The translations under genes and the position numbers were made by a program. The notes under the pieces are model-generated. The model saw nothing but the letters and a program-made list of their open reading frames with translations, searched no databases and was not told where the DNA came from. A DNA stretch of 64,000 nucleotides from Asterochloris sp. CNOR1 (Eukaryota > Chlorophyta > Trebouxiophyceae > Trebouxiales > Trebouxiaceae), in assembly GCA_963969365.1 (NCBI GenBank), contig OZ017759.1:1364001-1428000 (forward strand). The letters are read 5' to 3'. Positions 37,001 to 48,300 of the stretch are shown here, one piece after another (position 1 is the first letter of the stretch; every line of letters starts with the position of its first letter).

Positions 37001-39300
37001 GTGACACATCTGAGGGTAGACATTGCGCCCCAGGATAGACGAGCAGTCATGTGACCCTCCGGTTTGTCAGTTTATGAGCAACTGATGAGCAACTCTGTGT
37101 CATGTTCAGCCACAATCATCCAAGTTCCCTGTTGCACTGTTGCAGCAGTCACACACTGCCCGGGCAGCAACTGGGCTGGCCAACAGCATCTCGCCGTCAC
37201 CACTCCCACCTGTGCATGAACACCCTAGGATGCAAATAGGGCAGGTCCCCAGCCACCCCCACACCTGCTCTGATCACAGCTGCACTACACAGAATCCTGC
37301 TGCACACAAAGATGTGCCATCTGCCAGGCAGGACACCTGCCCAGATCACTTCCTGACCTGTGTGTGAGCGACCTTGAGTGCAAGTAGCGCAGCCCTCTGG
37401 CGACCTCCAGCAGCCACTGCAGGACGTCAATGTAGTCATAGATGCGCTCCATGGGGTGACGCTGCTGGTAGTCCAGAAGGTCACGCAGGCTGCCACCCTG
37501 CAGGCACCAGAAAGGGGGCTGAGGCCATCTCCAAGATGGGGCCCCACTCAGGGAGCTGCAGTGTGCTTTGTATTGAGTGTGCTTTGTGCAGAGTCCTGGC
37601 AGTGTGAACAGGGGGCACAGTGGCACCCTGCATAGTGCAGTCAGCGGATAGGGATGACAGGGATGCCACATGCTTGGGCTGCAGACCACTCAGACGGCTG
37701 TGGGGAGCACCGTGCTGAGGGCCTCGCCCTGAGTGTCAGGCTGTGCTGCAGCTTTGGACAAGCCTCTCCATTTCCAAGCCCCCCCCCGACTTCTGTGAAG
37801 TGGCAGCCCTCATGGGGCTGTCTAGTGCAATGAGAGGTGCCAGAGGTGAGCACTGCCAGAAGGGTATTGGACAGTTGGGGTCAGCAGGGTGGTCAGCTTT
37901 GTTCCCGCCAGAATTCAACGACATCCCAGGGGCAAGTACCAAACCTGGTTCTGCCTATGTTGCAGAGCAGCAGTTGGCTAGCAGAGCAGAGCCAGGGGGC
38001 TGGCTCTGCAGTTGCATGAGCAAAGTTCCCTCCTGATTGGAGGGTTGAGATGCCCCTTCATGCCTGTGGGTGGGTCCAGGGGCGAAGGGGCAGGCAGACA
38101 TACTGTGGCCGCTGGCCCACGTGTGCTGGCTGCCGCCCACCAAGGGTCGCCATGCCCAGCTACCGGGACCAGTCCAGGACAAACCCACCAGTTTGCTGCA
38201 GCGTGCAGCAAGCAGCATGCAAGTGGCAGCTCACCATGCAGAGCTCAGACACCAGCGCTGGAGCCGCATCCTCATCAGCAGCATCTGCGACCACCAGCCC
38301 CTCCATCCTGGCCAGCCCTACATGCTCCAGAGATGTGAGCTGCTCAGCCTGGGCCATGAAGGCCTCTGAGTTCTGCAGGGTCAGCAGCATGTCAGTGGAA
38401 GCAATTGCTGATGGTGACAGCTGTTGTGCTGCAGATAAACGGTCAGTTTGACCAGTCACACGTTTGTGCAGCCTGCACAACTCGTTGCTGCCCAGTAAGG
38501 GGGAGCATGCTTGTAGCGTTTGCCAGATGACATTTCGAAGCACACCTGAATGCCTGCTGGGGGCACTGCACAATGTCAACAAGCATGAACAGATGCCTAC
38601 AAAGCAGCAGACCTGAACATGGGCACATGGGTCAGCCAGGGCAGCCCTCCTCCAGAGAGCGGCATTGCGCAGAAGGCTCATGCAACGCCGCAAATGGACT
38701 GCTTCGAAAGGCAGTGCAGGTACAACAACCCACCTCTGCAGGTAGGTTGAACTTCAAATGCTTCACGGCCACGCTGCGTGTCCCACCGGGCCGCCTGAGC
38801 TCATGCTTCTCCACTGTTCCCAATGGGCCCTCTGCAGCAGCCAGATGAGTGGCTCAGCCTGCATGCAGGCTGATGGTAGACTCCAGACTTTCAGGCGCCA
38901 GTGGCAGGCCGTGTCGGACCTGCAATGTTTTCCACTATCCGCAGCTCCTGGGCATCGAGTATCAGCCCGTCCGCATGCTGGGCTGCCTGCGACATCCAGT
39001 GAAGATGGGGGCCTGAAGGCTCGGAGGAGCTTTCAGAGCCCGTGGAAAGGTTCGGTCTGTGGCCAAGCTCCCTGCGCTCATCTGCTGTCGCGGCCTCCTG
39101 TCCCTGTGGGCTGGACACTCTGCTCTCCCACAACTGGATCCTGTCTGAAACAGCGCCATGTAGGCTTGCTGGTCCCATGCTTGCCGTGGGAGGCTCTGAG
39201 GTCTGACCGGATCCAGGTTTCGGCAGAAAAATTGAAGGGTTTCCTTATGGTCGAAAGCGGGATGGTGGATCCCGTATTTCAAACAGCTGCCAAGTAGGTA
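34080..39300 (-). CDS. TKL-type protein kinase homologue lacking the HRD aspartate (candidate pseudokinase)
   Basis: Resolved kinase exons: 38831-38734, 38372-38235, 37497-37358, 36733-36629, 36367-36120, and one starting at 35927. They encode a degraded glycine loop (EGPLGTV), the beta3 lysine (VAVKHLKF), a helix-C segment (SEAFMAQAEQLTSLEHVGL), a hinge (LVSELCMGGSLRDLLDY) and VARGLRYLHS. The catalytic loop is spliced as THR-RLKLENIVL, so the HRD aspartate is Arg. The metal motif is TDCG instead of DFG. PPEVL, ADVFSFGILAYELLT and the final WASKPRHRPTFEQLV follow as in TKL kinases. Loss of the catalytic Asp predicts very weak or no phosphotransfer. The N-terminal region (to about 39300; LWESRVSSPQGQ) and the C-terminal exons (35,600-34,080, Ser-rich, ending QSRNWLCSFFALPKAVE) are only partly resolved. 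No ATG was found confidently. Confidence 0.7.
35247..35260. repeat. 14-bp G homopolymer
   Basis: An uninterrupted run of fourteen G lies in the non-coding part of the kinase C-terminal region. It is the longest homopolymer noticed and a likely site of length variation or assembly error. Confidence 0.9.
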
Positions 39301-39756
39301 TTCTGGCAGTTCGGGATTGAGCAGGATTTCTTGAGTGAGATCCTGCAGGCTTTGCCGAGAGGTCGTTGCATGTGACTGCACACCAGAAACCAGTCCTCCC
39401 CTTGAGCCACCAGCTGGAAACCCCTTATTCTAATGTGAAGTCCTCTCACCAAGTCCCCTCACCCGGACAAGTTCAGTTGAGCAGCGGCATGACTTCCACC
39501 TCAGGCTTTCAGCCATGCAAATCGAGAATTGCAGACAGACAGAGCTGCACAAGACCTCATCCTCATGCTTTGGCGCATATATTGCTGAAGCCAATGCATG
39601 CAGTTTTTAGGTTATTCGAGCTGACCCTACATGTACATGCCTGCCTGCCAAATGGCAGTTTACCAAGTGTCAGGTCCTGCATACAGCAGCAGCAGGGTGC
39701 TTGTAAAGCACCAGTTGCAAAGTAGGCATCGTGTCGGTCATCAGGGGCCGCCCTGC
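39301..39756. promoter_or_regulatory. divergent intergenic region, kinase / SOUL gene
   Basis: This region separates the 5' ends of two divergent genes. Both starts are uncertain, so some of it may be 5' exon. No element was recognised. Confidence 0.3.
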
Positions 39757-42252
39757 ATGATGTCTGCCAGCTCACAGACCAACTCGGCGCCAGTCACCAC
39801 TGCAAAACTGATGGAGGTGACACGACTCGAAGCAGATGGCCCCCTTTCAGTTTCCACCAGTATCAACCCAGCTGACTTTCTCTGCCGCATAGGAGCGCAA
39901 GGAATTCCTAAAACAGGATCTGCAGCACCTTTTTGACGACCAGGCAAGCTCTGCCTCATGACAGCGGGATGGTTATAGTGTTCCAGAGCAGCATTGTCCT
40001 CATGTAACATCATGCATTGAATGCTGCTGTAGGGCATAGATACAACTGCGTATGAGGACAAGGTATGGACCTCTACAGAGGTTTAAAGCTGACAAGGGCC
40101 CAGCTGTGTGCTATGCCACCATGTGTTGAGCTTCATGTGGCATGTCCAGGTCAGATTCGAGGACCCCATCACCCGATATGGGAGCGCCAAAGGTGCACAG
40201 GCTCAGGTGCTTGTAGCCTGCAACTCACGGCTGCCTTCCTCCTCGAAAGGCTCGTTGCTGCGCGATGGACGCCGCCCTCTGCATCACGCTGGGCAGGCTG
40301 TCACTCATGGACATTCTGCAGGCTACATGTTCAACATTGCAATGCTCAAAAAGGTCTTCAACCCCACTTTCCAGCTGCACGACATCCGCCAGACGGCAGA
40401 GCATGAGCTCACCACCAGGTGACCATCGCACAAGGCAGCCCTCCTGTGCTGGGCTCCTGTCAGGGTGTGATCCTGCAGCACTTAGCTCCAATTCTGTGGT
40501 CTCAAAGCCTGCTTTGCACGGTTCCCTTTATCCTGCAAACTGCTGCAGGAGTTGCAAAGCAGCAACTCTGTACCCCCTGGTAGATGGGCTGCTTTCTGAT
40601 GGTGTGGTGTGCCCGAACACCACAGGTCGCAAGACTTGTACCCTGCTGACCAGCTGTCAGTATGTATGCGGCCCTGCCCTAAGACTTGGCGCTGCTTGAA
40701 GGTGGACCATGACCATGGAGCTCACAGTTAACAGGATATCTCCCCTTCGCAAGTTCTGGGACCCAACCCTGATTTTCACTGGAACTAGCATCATGACGCT
40801 CAATCCTGAAACAGGTGAGGCCACCAGCACACCTTCCCTCTGTGCTAGCCTGCCAGGCAGAGCCACAATCTGCAAGTTTGCACCTGGGTGCATGTCTGCA
40901 TGGCACTACCCCTGGGCCACCTAACAGTGGCTGAGCTATCTCTGACGCTGCAGGCAAATTCAAGTCACATGTGGACACCTGGTGGGTGCTTGGTTGCCCT
41001 TGACTGCCGTTCCAGAAACATTCAGGTCCTGCAGTGCTGGTGATCCTAGCTTCCCTGAGCCAGCCAATCTTGTGCTAGCAGTGCTGGCTTCTGCAGCCAC
41101 CGTGAAGTGCAGTCAACCCCTGTAGGGATGCGATCAAAAATCAGAAATACTTGAGTTTGGAGGCTGTGCTGCACCTGCTGAGCCAGCTGGGCTCTCTGAT
41201 GCGGCAGCCAGATCTGGAGAGTCCACCCTACACCATCTTGAAAAAAAAGGCCGATTATGAGGTCAGGAGGTGAGGAGGCCTTGTGGAGCTGGCTTCAGCA
41301 GTGATGGCAGGTGCTGGATGGGCATCCTACTTTGTCTGCAAGCAATGTGAGCTGTGAGCATGCTGTCTGTTGCCGCTTGACCATGCATTGCTCCTCAGGC
41401 TCGTATGTCCATGAAGCCCCTGTCATGGCAGGCGCCTGCTCACCGTGTTGCTTCGCAAGGGCTGCCGCCCCGTTCTCCAAGCCAGCCCTCACCCCCGCTG
41501 GCATGCATTGCAGATATGAGCCGTTCATGGTGGCAGAGGCCAGCATGCTCTCTGGAAAGCAGCCTGACGCGGCAGATGCTGCTGGCGCAGGCAGCGATGC
41601 AGCTCCTAGTAGTGGAGCAGCCGGAGCCCGCTCCTCCTTTGGCAAGTTAGCTGGCTACATCTTTGGGAAGAACCAGGAGGAGCGCAAGATGGCTATGACC
41701 ATGCCAGTACTGTCTGACAGCATGGGGCACATGCAGTTCTACATGGGCAGCCAGCACCAGGTGAGAGGCCCCCTCAGGCTTCAGCAACAAAAAGACTTTG
41801 GAGCTCAGCAGCCTCCAAAGCTGCCTCCTGCATGCCATGCCTGAATGCTGTCAGTATGAACTCATCAGTCCAAACAAGATGCATGCAGCTGCGGCTGCTT
41901 TGGGTATCCTTCGTACGCAATTGCCGGTAGCACCTGCAGCTGTGGCAAACTGACTCCTCTTTGGTCGCTTGTGTAGGATTCAAGCAGCCTGCCTGCCCCC
42001 TTGGAGCAGGAGGTGAGCTTGCTGAGGAAGCCCGGAGGCATTTTTGCTGCGAGGAGCTTCTCTGGCCGGGCAGACCAGGAGGCATCTGAGCAGCAGCTCC
42101 AAATTCTCAAACAAATGGTGGAGCGTGATGGTCTGAGTGTGGCATCTGAAGAATGGCAGTTGGCGCGCTACAATGACCCGAGCACAAAACCCATGTTCAG
42201 AAGAAACGAAGTGATGCTCGAAATCGCTGAATTTGATCTGTGGCAGACATAG
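39757..42252 (+). CDS. DUF2358 + SOUL heme-binding-like protein
   Basis: Ten exons join to 1089 nt (362 residues): 39757-39816, 39893-39943, 40033-40062, 40150-40192, 40322-40418, 40702-40814, 40954-40981, 41126-41269, 41514-41760, 41977-42252. The first half matches the plant DUF2358 domain: FLKQDLQHLFDDQ, GIDTTAYEDK, VRFEDPITRYGSAKGYMFNI, FQLHDIRQT, TGTSIMTLNPETGKFKSHVD. The second half is a SOUL domain: DYEVRRYEPFMVAE, LAGYIFGKNQEERKMAMTMP, the insertion ARSFSGRADQ, and the C-terminal end MLEIAEFDLWQ. Proteins of this pair of domains are found in plants and algae, often in chloroplasts, and SOUL domains bind tetrapyrroles. Exon 1 (MMSASSQTNSAPVTTAKLME) is tentative, and no clear transit peptide is visible, so an upstream exon may be missing. 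Exon 2 ends at a GC donor (GCAAGC). Confidence 0.85.
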
Positions 42253-42321
42253 TGTAAGGATTCTGTGAGCATGGTCAGCAGACTTGGAAGTAAGATTGGA
42301 CTAGTCAGGACAAGCAGGACA

Positions 42322-42326
42322 TGTAA
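42322..42326 (+). terminator. candidate TGTAA polyadenylation signal after the SOUL gene
   Basis: TGTAA lies about 70 nt past the SOUL stop codon. A second copy lies at 42253-42257, directly after the stop. The neighbouring BRCC36-type gene ends only 130 bp away on the other strand, so termination must be compact here. Confidence 0.4.
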
Positions 42327-42381
42327 CTTCTCAAAGTACACTGTGTCAACATAAAGAGACTGTCCAGGCACTGTCTGTTGC

Positions 42382-45300
42382 TCAAAGGGACTGACCCTTC
42401 TGCTGAGGCTGTGATTCACTGTTGCTGCTGTCCAAAACTTGCTGGAAGGGGTCCACAGAGACAGCAGCATTCCAGCTGGGCATTATTTTTGGCCAACTGG
42501 CTGGCGGGGCTTGCGAACTGCGCATGGCAAGACCACGTGGAGGGTAGGATGACTGTGTTTCAAGTGGGACCGTCTGAGAGGGCTGCTCTGCTGTGTAGGC
42601 CTGGGCCACGGGCAGCCTACTGGAGGGAGCATGCTGCTGTGTATCCCCTCCACCCTCTGAAGCTGAGGTTTGCTGCTGCCCTGCGCAGCCCCAGCTGACT
42701 GGAGTCCTGCTGGATGCACCAGGGTGCTGGGCAGGACCGTCCAGCACTCCCTGGCCTGCTCCCTGGCCTATGGGCAGCCCGCTGGAGGGAGGAGGCAGCT
42801 GTGTGGGCCCCCCTCCCAGGCTCATATGCGCTTGGGGGCCCACAGGGTCACTGCTGTGCTGCTGCCCGGGCGCCCTGCGAGCCTGCCCGAGAGATGGGAA
42901 CCCTAGAGACCCAGAAGGGTAATCACTCCCCTGTTGCTCGGGTGCACCATTCCCCGGCGGCTGCATGGCAGGGGCCTCCACTGGATCCAGCACAGGCGTG
43001 GCTTGAAGGTCCTGGTCCATGATGTGCTCCCAATCCAGCCTCAGGGTGCCGCTGTGACCCAGGGCAGCATCCACTGCAGCATGGCTGGCCATAGGCGCAG
43101 AGGGAGAGGGGCCTGCAAGTAGGCAAATCCTGCGTCGGGCCCTTGTTGAGTCTGGGGTGAACGGGGCATCAGTGGGGCCTTGCTGGCCGGGGGCGCTCAG
43201 AGGAGAGGGTTCTGCAAGCAGCGGCTTCTGTTGGGCATCTGCTGTGAGGGCAGCCTGTGCTGCAGTGTGTCTGGCTGTAGGCGCTGAGGAGTGGGGACCT
43301 GCAAGCAGGATGTGGTGATGCTGCTGCTTGAGAGGTAGGGCCTGCTCAAGCTGGAGCAGACAGTGCAGCAGGGTCGCCCAGGATGAGAAATTGCAGGCAG
43401 CATGTTGAGGTGCTGCTTGTTGAGATGCTGCTGCCTGCAGGCTGGGGCGGGTGACATGGTCAGCAATGTGGCCCGCCACGGGCGCCCAGGAGTGAGGCAC
43501 CTGGAGCAGGAGGACTCCAGCTAGATTGTTCTGCTGTTTGAGATTTGAGGGTCACAAGTGGTGCATGCAGCTGCATCCCATGGGACTTACACATTCAGGT
43601 TGCTAGGTGCATCTTGGCAGGCATGGACATCACATGGAGTGTATGCAGATGCAAAATGCACAGCCATTTACCGGGGCAGGATGCTGCTTCCTGAACTCAC
43701 CTGGCACCTGGAGACGAACACGCCTGGAATGCAGTTGTGAGACCCACATCTGCAGCCATTCTGCCTCTCAAGCCTGGGCCATGTGTGCAGGCAGCAGGGG
43801 CTGCTCAAGACCCAGCCCTTGAGCAGTCAGTCAGCATAAGCGGTGGCTGAGCAGCGGCATTGCGCCTGTTCCCCAGTTACATTTCCAGGCTTGTACTTTG
43901 GCAGAAGCAAGCCTGAGCCCCACCTGGGTCTGTGGCCTGGCCAATGTCAGGAGGCAGTTCCTGCTGTTCTCCCGCAAGGCCGTCTGCTGCTGATACAGCA
44001 TCAGCTGCCATGCTGGGCGAGAGTCCCGCAGCCGCATCAAACACCTCCCAGGTCAAATCCTCTGGCCTGCCAGCAGCAGGCTCTGCCTTGCTGGTGGGCA
44101 GGTGAGTGATGACGTCACCGTGCGAGTCGCTGAGGCTCTGGCGGCTGCTGTTGCCTCGGGATGATGCCCTAGACAGACCCTGGGGGCTGAGGCTGGACGA
44201 CATGCTCCGCCTCTGCACAGCTCAAGCCTTGCTGTCAGGGTAGAGATTGCCACTGGTGACAGCATGACAGATCGTCTGGCTTTGGGGTTAGGAGAAGAGG
44301 GAGAGGGATGGAGCAAGTCACAACAGCACACTGCAGTGTCTCTGCCTGCCACAAGCCTGGCGGTGAGGGCAGGCAGTGTCGCTTGTGGCAACACACCACT
44401 AAGCGCGTCTGCACATCATGGGCCTTGCTGGCATGGCCGGCAGTTGAATGCTAGCCCTTCAAGCAGTTGAAATGGTGCAGACAGCAGAGGGACTTTGGTT
44501 GCCTCAGCGGCCCACCTGCAGCTGCTTCTGCACATACCCCTCCAGGCTGGGCACATCTATGAGGGGAGCAAGACTCTGCTGGGCCCGCAGCTGGGCCTCC
44601 CGCTGCTGCTGCATGTCGGCAGCTGCCTCCTCCAGCTGCAGGATCTGCAGCTGCGCCTGCAGCAAGACCAGCAGGTGAAGTGAGGTTTTGTGCTGCTGCT
44701 GCAGAGCTCCAGTGGTGGCCAGCTTCAGCTGCAGCATCCGCAGCTGAGCGACGGGACCAGTGCAAACATGAAGGTGTTGAGATGTGTGCAGCTGCTGCAG
44801 CTCAGGCAGAGCTGTATGCAGGATCTGCAGCTGGTCCTGCACCACAGACACTTATGGTATTGGCATGTGTAGTACCAGGACAGGTATGAGGCTGTAGCTC
44901 AGCTGCACTCCCCTCCAATTGCAGTATCTGCAGCTGAGCTTGTGAGAGAGATACAGTGTGCAATGACCTGTACAATGCCAGACTTCAGTGCAAAGCTGCT
45001 GCAGCCAAGCAGCGGCCTCCTCCACCTGTAGGACCTGCAGACCAGCCTGGGATGCAGTCGACTGTGTCCATGGAGCTGCTGCATGGGTACCTTTGCACAT
45101 GCATTAGGCACATGACAGAGCTCTCCCTTTGCTGAAGACAGCAGCACAACAGCATGTAGATTGCAGCCAGTAGCTTGGTGCCGGCAAAATGCCCTTGTTG
45201 GGGGCGCATGCCGCAACATCTGTGACACATCACAGCCCTCGCAGAGGGATGGCAGGCCAGAAGGCACTGCCATCTTGTCAGGCATGCCACCCCGTGATGG

Positions 45301-48300
45301 GTCCTCCTGCTTGATCTGGCACTGCACACAGCCACCCAGGGAGTCCTCTGCCAGTGCTCACCTGCCTGACCTGACACTGTAAGCTGTGCAGTGTGGGTGC
45401 CAGAACCAGTTCCATCAACTGAGACATGTGCTGCTGGTAGGTGCCAACATGTGACAGCACTGCCACCGGGTCAGGCTGGCCCCCCCTGCAGGCAGAGCAG
45501 CACGAGTGGTTCTGCTGGTTGTTCCATGCCTTGCAGGTGCCACACTGTGTGTGCTGCTGGTCGTTGGCAACCTGGGACAGCACTGCTTACTGGGCTTTCG
45601 GCTGACCTCCCCTGCGGGCACGGCAGACCGTTTGGCAAAGGCAGCAGCCTGACCTGGCTGGCACAGCCCGCCCAGGAAAGTGTTCAGCTAGATGCAGAGG
45701 AGCCTCACCCTTGCTCATATATCAGAGAGACACCTGACATGGATGCAGGGTCCCAACTTTGACCAGCTAAGGGCACTTTGAGAAGACATCACTGGAAGGG
45801 AACTCAGAGGCAGCCTTCTAAGCACAGAGAGATGTAGAGGTGCTGGGCCTGCAGCTTTACACACCTGCACAGCCAGCGCGACTGCCTGCTTCCGCGCTGC
45901 GGTCTCACCCCACTGCCGTGCAGCCTGCTCAGCAGTCAAGCACTGGCAAGCATGCAGGGGGCTGCAATCTCACCCAGCAGCAACTGCCAGTGCCATGGCC
46001 TGCTTCCACGCGGCCTGCTCCTCTTTCAGGAGAATGTTGAGTAGGGCAGTCAGGTCGCTCAACGTGCGCTCCACTCGCCCCTGCACGCCAGGCTGTGCAC
46101 TCAGGTGTGGGTGGCCAGGCTGTGAGGAGAACAACTGCGGCCACGCTGTTCGGCAGAGTACATTGGCAGACGTGGCCAGTCCCTTTGCGATTCTGAACAG
46201 CTAGTGCAGGCCCAGGGCCCTAAGAGCTGCCATGATGACAGAATGGTGTATCTCAGCTGCTGCGGCTCAGCAAGCCATGAGCCACCGTTACTGTGCCGCT
46301 GGGTTTCCACATCAGGCAGGCAGTCATGGGCAGCATTGCCAGAAGCACTGTCGCGAGCAGGAGCGCCGCCAAGTGCAGGTGCACAAAGGCCAGAAGTGCC
46401 GCACTTGCCTTAGATTGTGTGATCGCCAGCGGGATGCCTTGCCGGGTGAAGTCAGATGTGTCTGAGCTGGTGATACCTCGAGCCTCTGCAGCACAGGCAG
46501 GAGGCCTGTTAGCGAAAGCTGCTGGGCATAAAGCAGTGACCTGGTCAATGCCATGCGGGTGTTCTACACCCACTGCCTGTTGTGGCCTGGGCAGGCACAT
46601 TCGACCTCAGAGTTGCCATGGGAGCCTCTGATCCAGTAGATCTGGAGCCACACCAGATACCAAGCAAGACATGCATAAGCCAGCCCCTGCGGCCCCAGCT
46701 GGCAGCCAGACATTGCTCACATTAGCCTCTGCAGTGCACACAAGCTACTGCTGTTCACCCCCCCTAAAGCTCTACAACACACCAAAGCAGGGCTTGAGTC
46801 AGCCAGAGCTCGCAGCGCACCTTGCAGCGGGCTCTGAGCAGCCCAGGCATTGCAAGCCATGTGACGATTGGGGGAGAGCAACGATTGTGTCGGAGCCGCT
46901 GTGAGGAGGCAGCCCCTTCTGGGGTCCAGAAAGGCATTGAAGAGGCTCTCAGATCAGCCTGCAGGGCCTGCAACGCACCTTGTAGGGAGGCTTGAATGGC
47001 CCGGGCAGTTGGGGAGTCCATGCTCTCAGCGATGCCCAGGATCCCGCTCCCACTGCTGCTGCTGCGGGGTGACAGCTGCCAGGGCGGAGTCCGCGCCTGA
47101 CCCGAAGGGACGGACTGGAAGGCTGTGATCTGGATGCTTCCTGCACCCCCGCTGGGCGCCTGCAGCAATGCACACAGGGTGACGTGAACAGTGCACAGGC
47201 CTTGGTCTGCGGCAGGGCCGCCGCGTGGGTGGGGCACCAGAGAGTCCCTGTGCTGCTTGCGGCCGGGTGCAGAGGTTGAGTGCTCACATAGGGGGAAGAA
47301 GGCACCATCAGTGGCCACATGCTGCTCAGTGCTCACATGCATGGCGGACGCCAAGGCTGGCCCTGGCAGGGAACGCACAGTGTGAGGCAGCTTAGGCTGC
47401 ACCATAGACCGCAGGGCGCAATACTCACGTGATGGCGCCTAAGGGCACTGTCCTGGCTTGGCAGGACGTGAAGACCTGCAAGACTCGGTGACCCACCTGG
47501 TTGAAGGCAGAGATGATGATGCCCACAAAGCCCTCGTCCAGCTTCTGGTACATGGCCTGGGTGCGGACATCTACATGTGAAGGCAGCACTGTGATGTGGG
47601 GGTGGCTGTGATACCTGCAGGCACAAGACAGCACGTTGTGGCTGACTCCTTGCCAATGCAGCACAGTGATGCGAGATCAGCTGCAGCACACTTTGGCCAG
47701 CCCTGCTGCCTCTGCACCATTAAAATGTGAGGATGGCTGCGCACCTGAAGGCAATGAACTCGATGGCTGGGCTGCTTACAGGGAGCAGATCCCTAGGGCA
47801 GCTGACTGGCTGGGCCTGCTTCAGCAAGCACTACATCCACCTTGCAGCCCACAAATGCCATGCAGGGCTGGCTGTGGTACCTTTAGGCACGACACTTGTA
47901 CGTCCCTTTGCTCTGTTGCAGGCAGCCAGACCCCACTCAGCACTGTGCAGTGCCCGACGCTTGCGCCAGTCTGTTGCCCGTCAGCAAGTGGCCAGCGAAC
48001 GGGGAACAAAGCTCAACAAGCAGCCTTCTGCACATCGGCTCAGCACAAGTCTGTCGACAACAGGCTCTGTTGTGCTAGTTTGCTGCCCAGCACAGGGACA
48101 ACAATCGGGTAACACAGCTGAACAAGCTGTTTCCAGGAGCCAGCAGGTTGCAGGTCGCTTTAGTAGAAGCCTTTTGCAACATCACACTGCAGGCCTCACC
48201 AGCCTCTGCGGGCACTCACCAGCCAACTACGCGCGTCTTGCGCCCCCCTTTGCGCGTGAACTCCTCTGCAGCCGCTGTGCAGCGCGCCAGCTGCTCTGGG

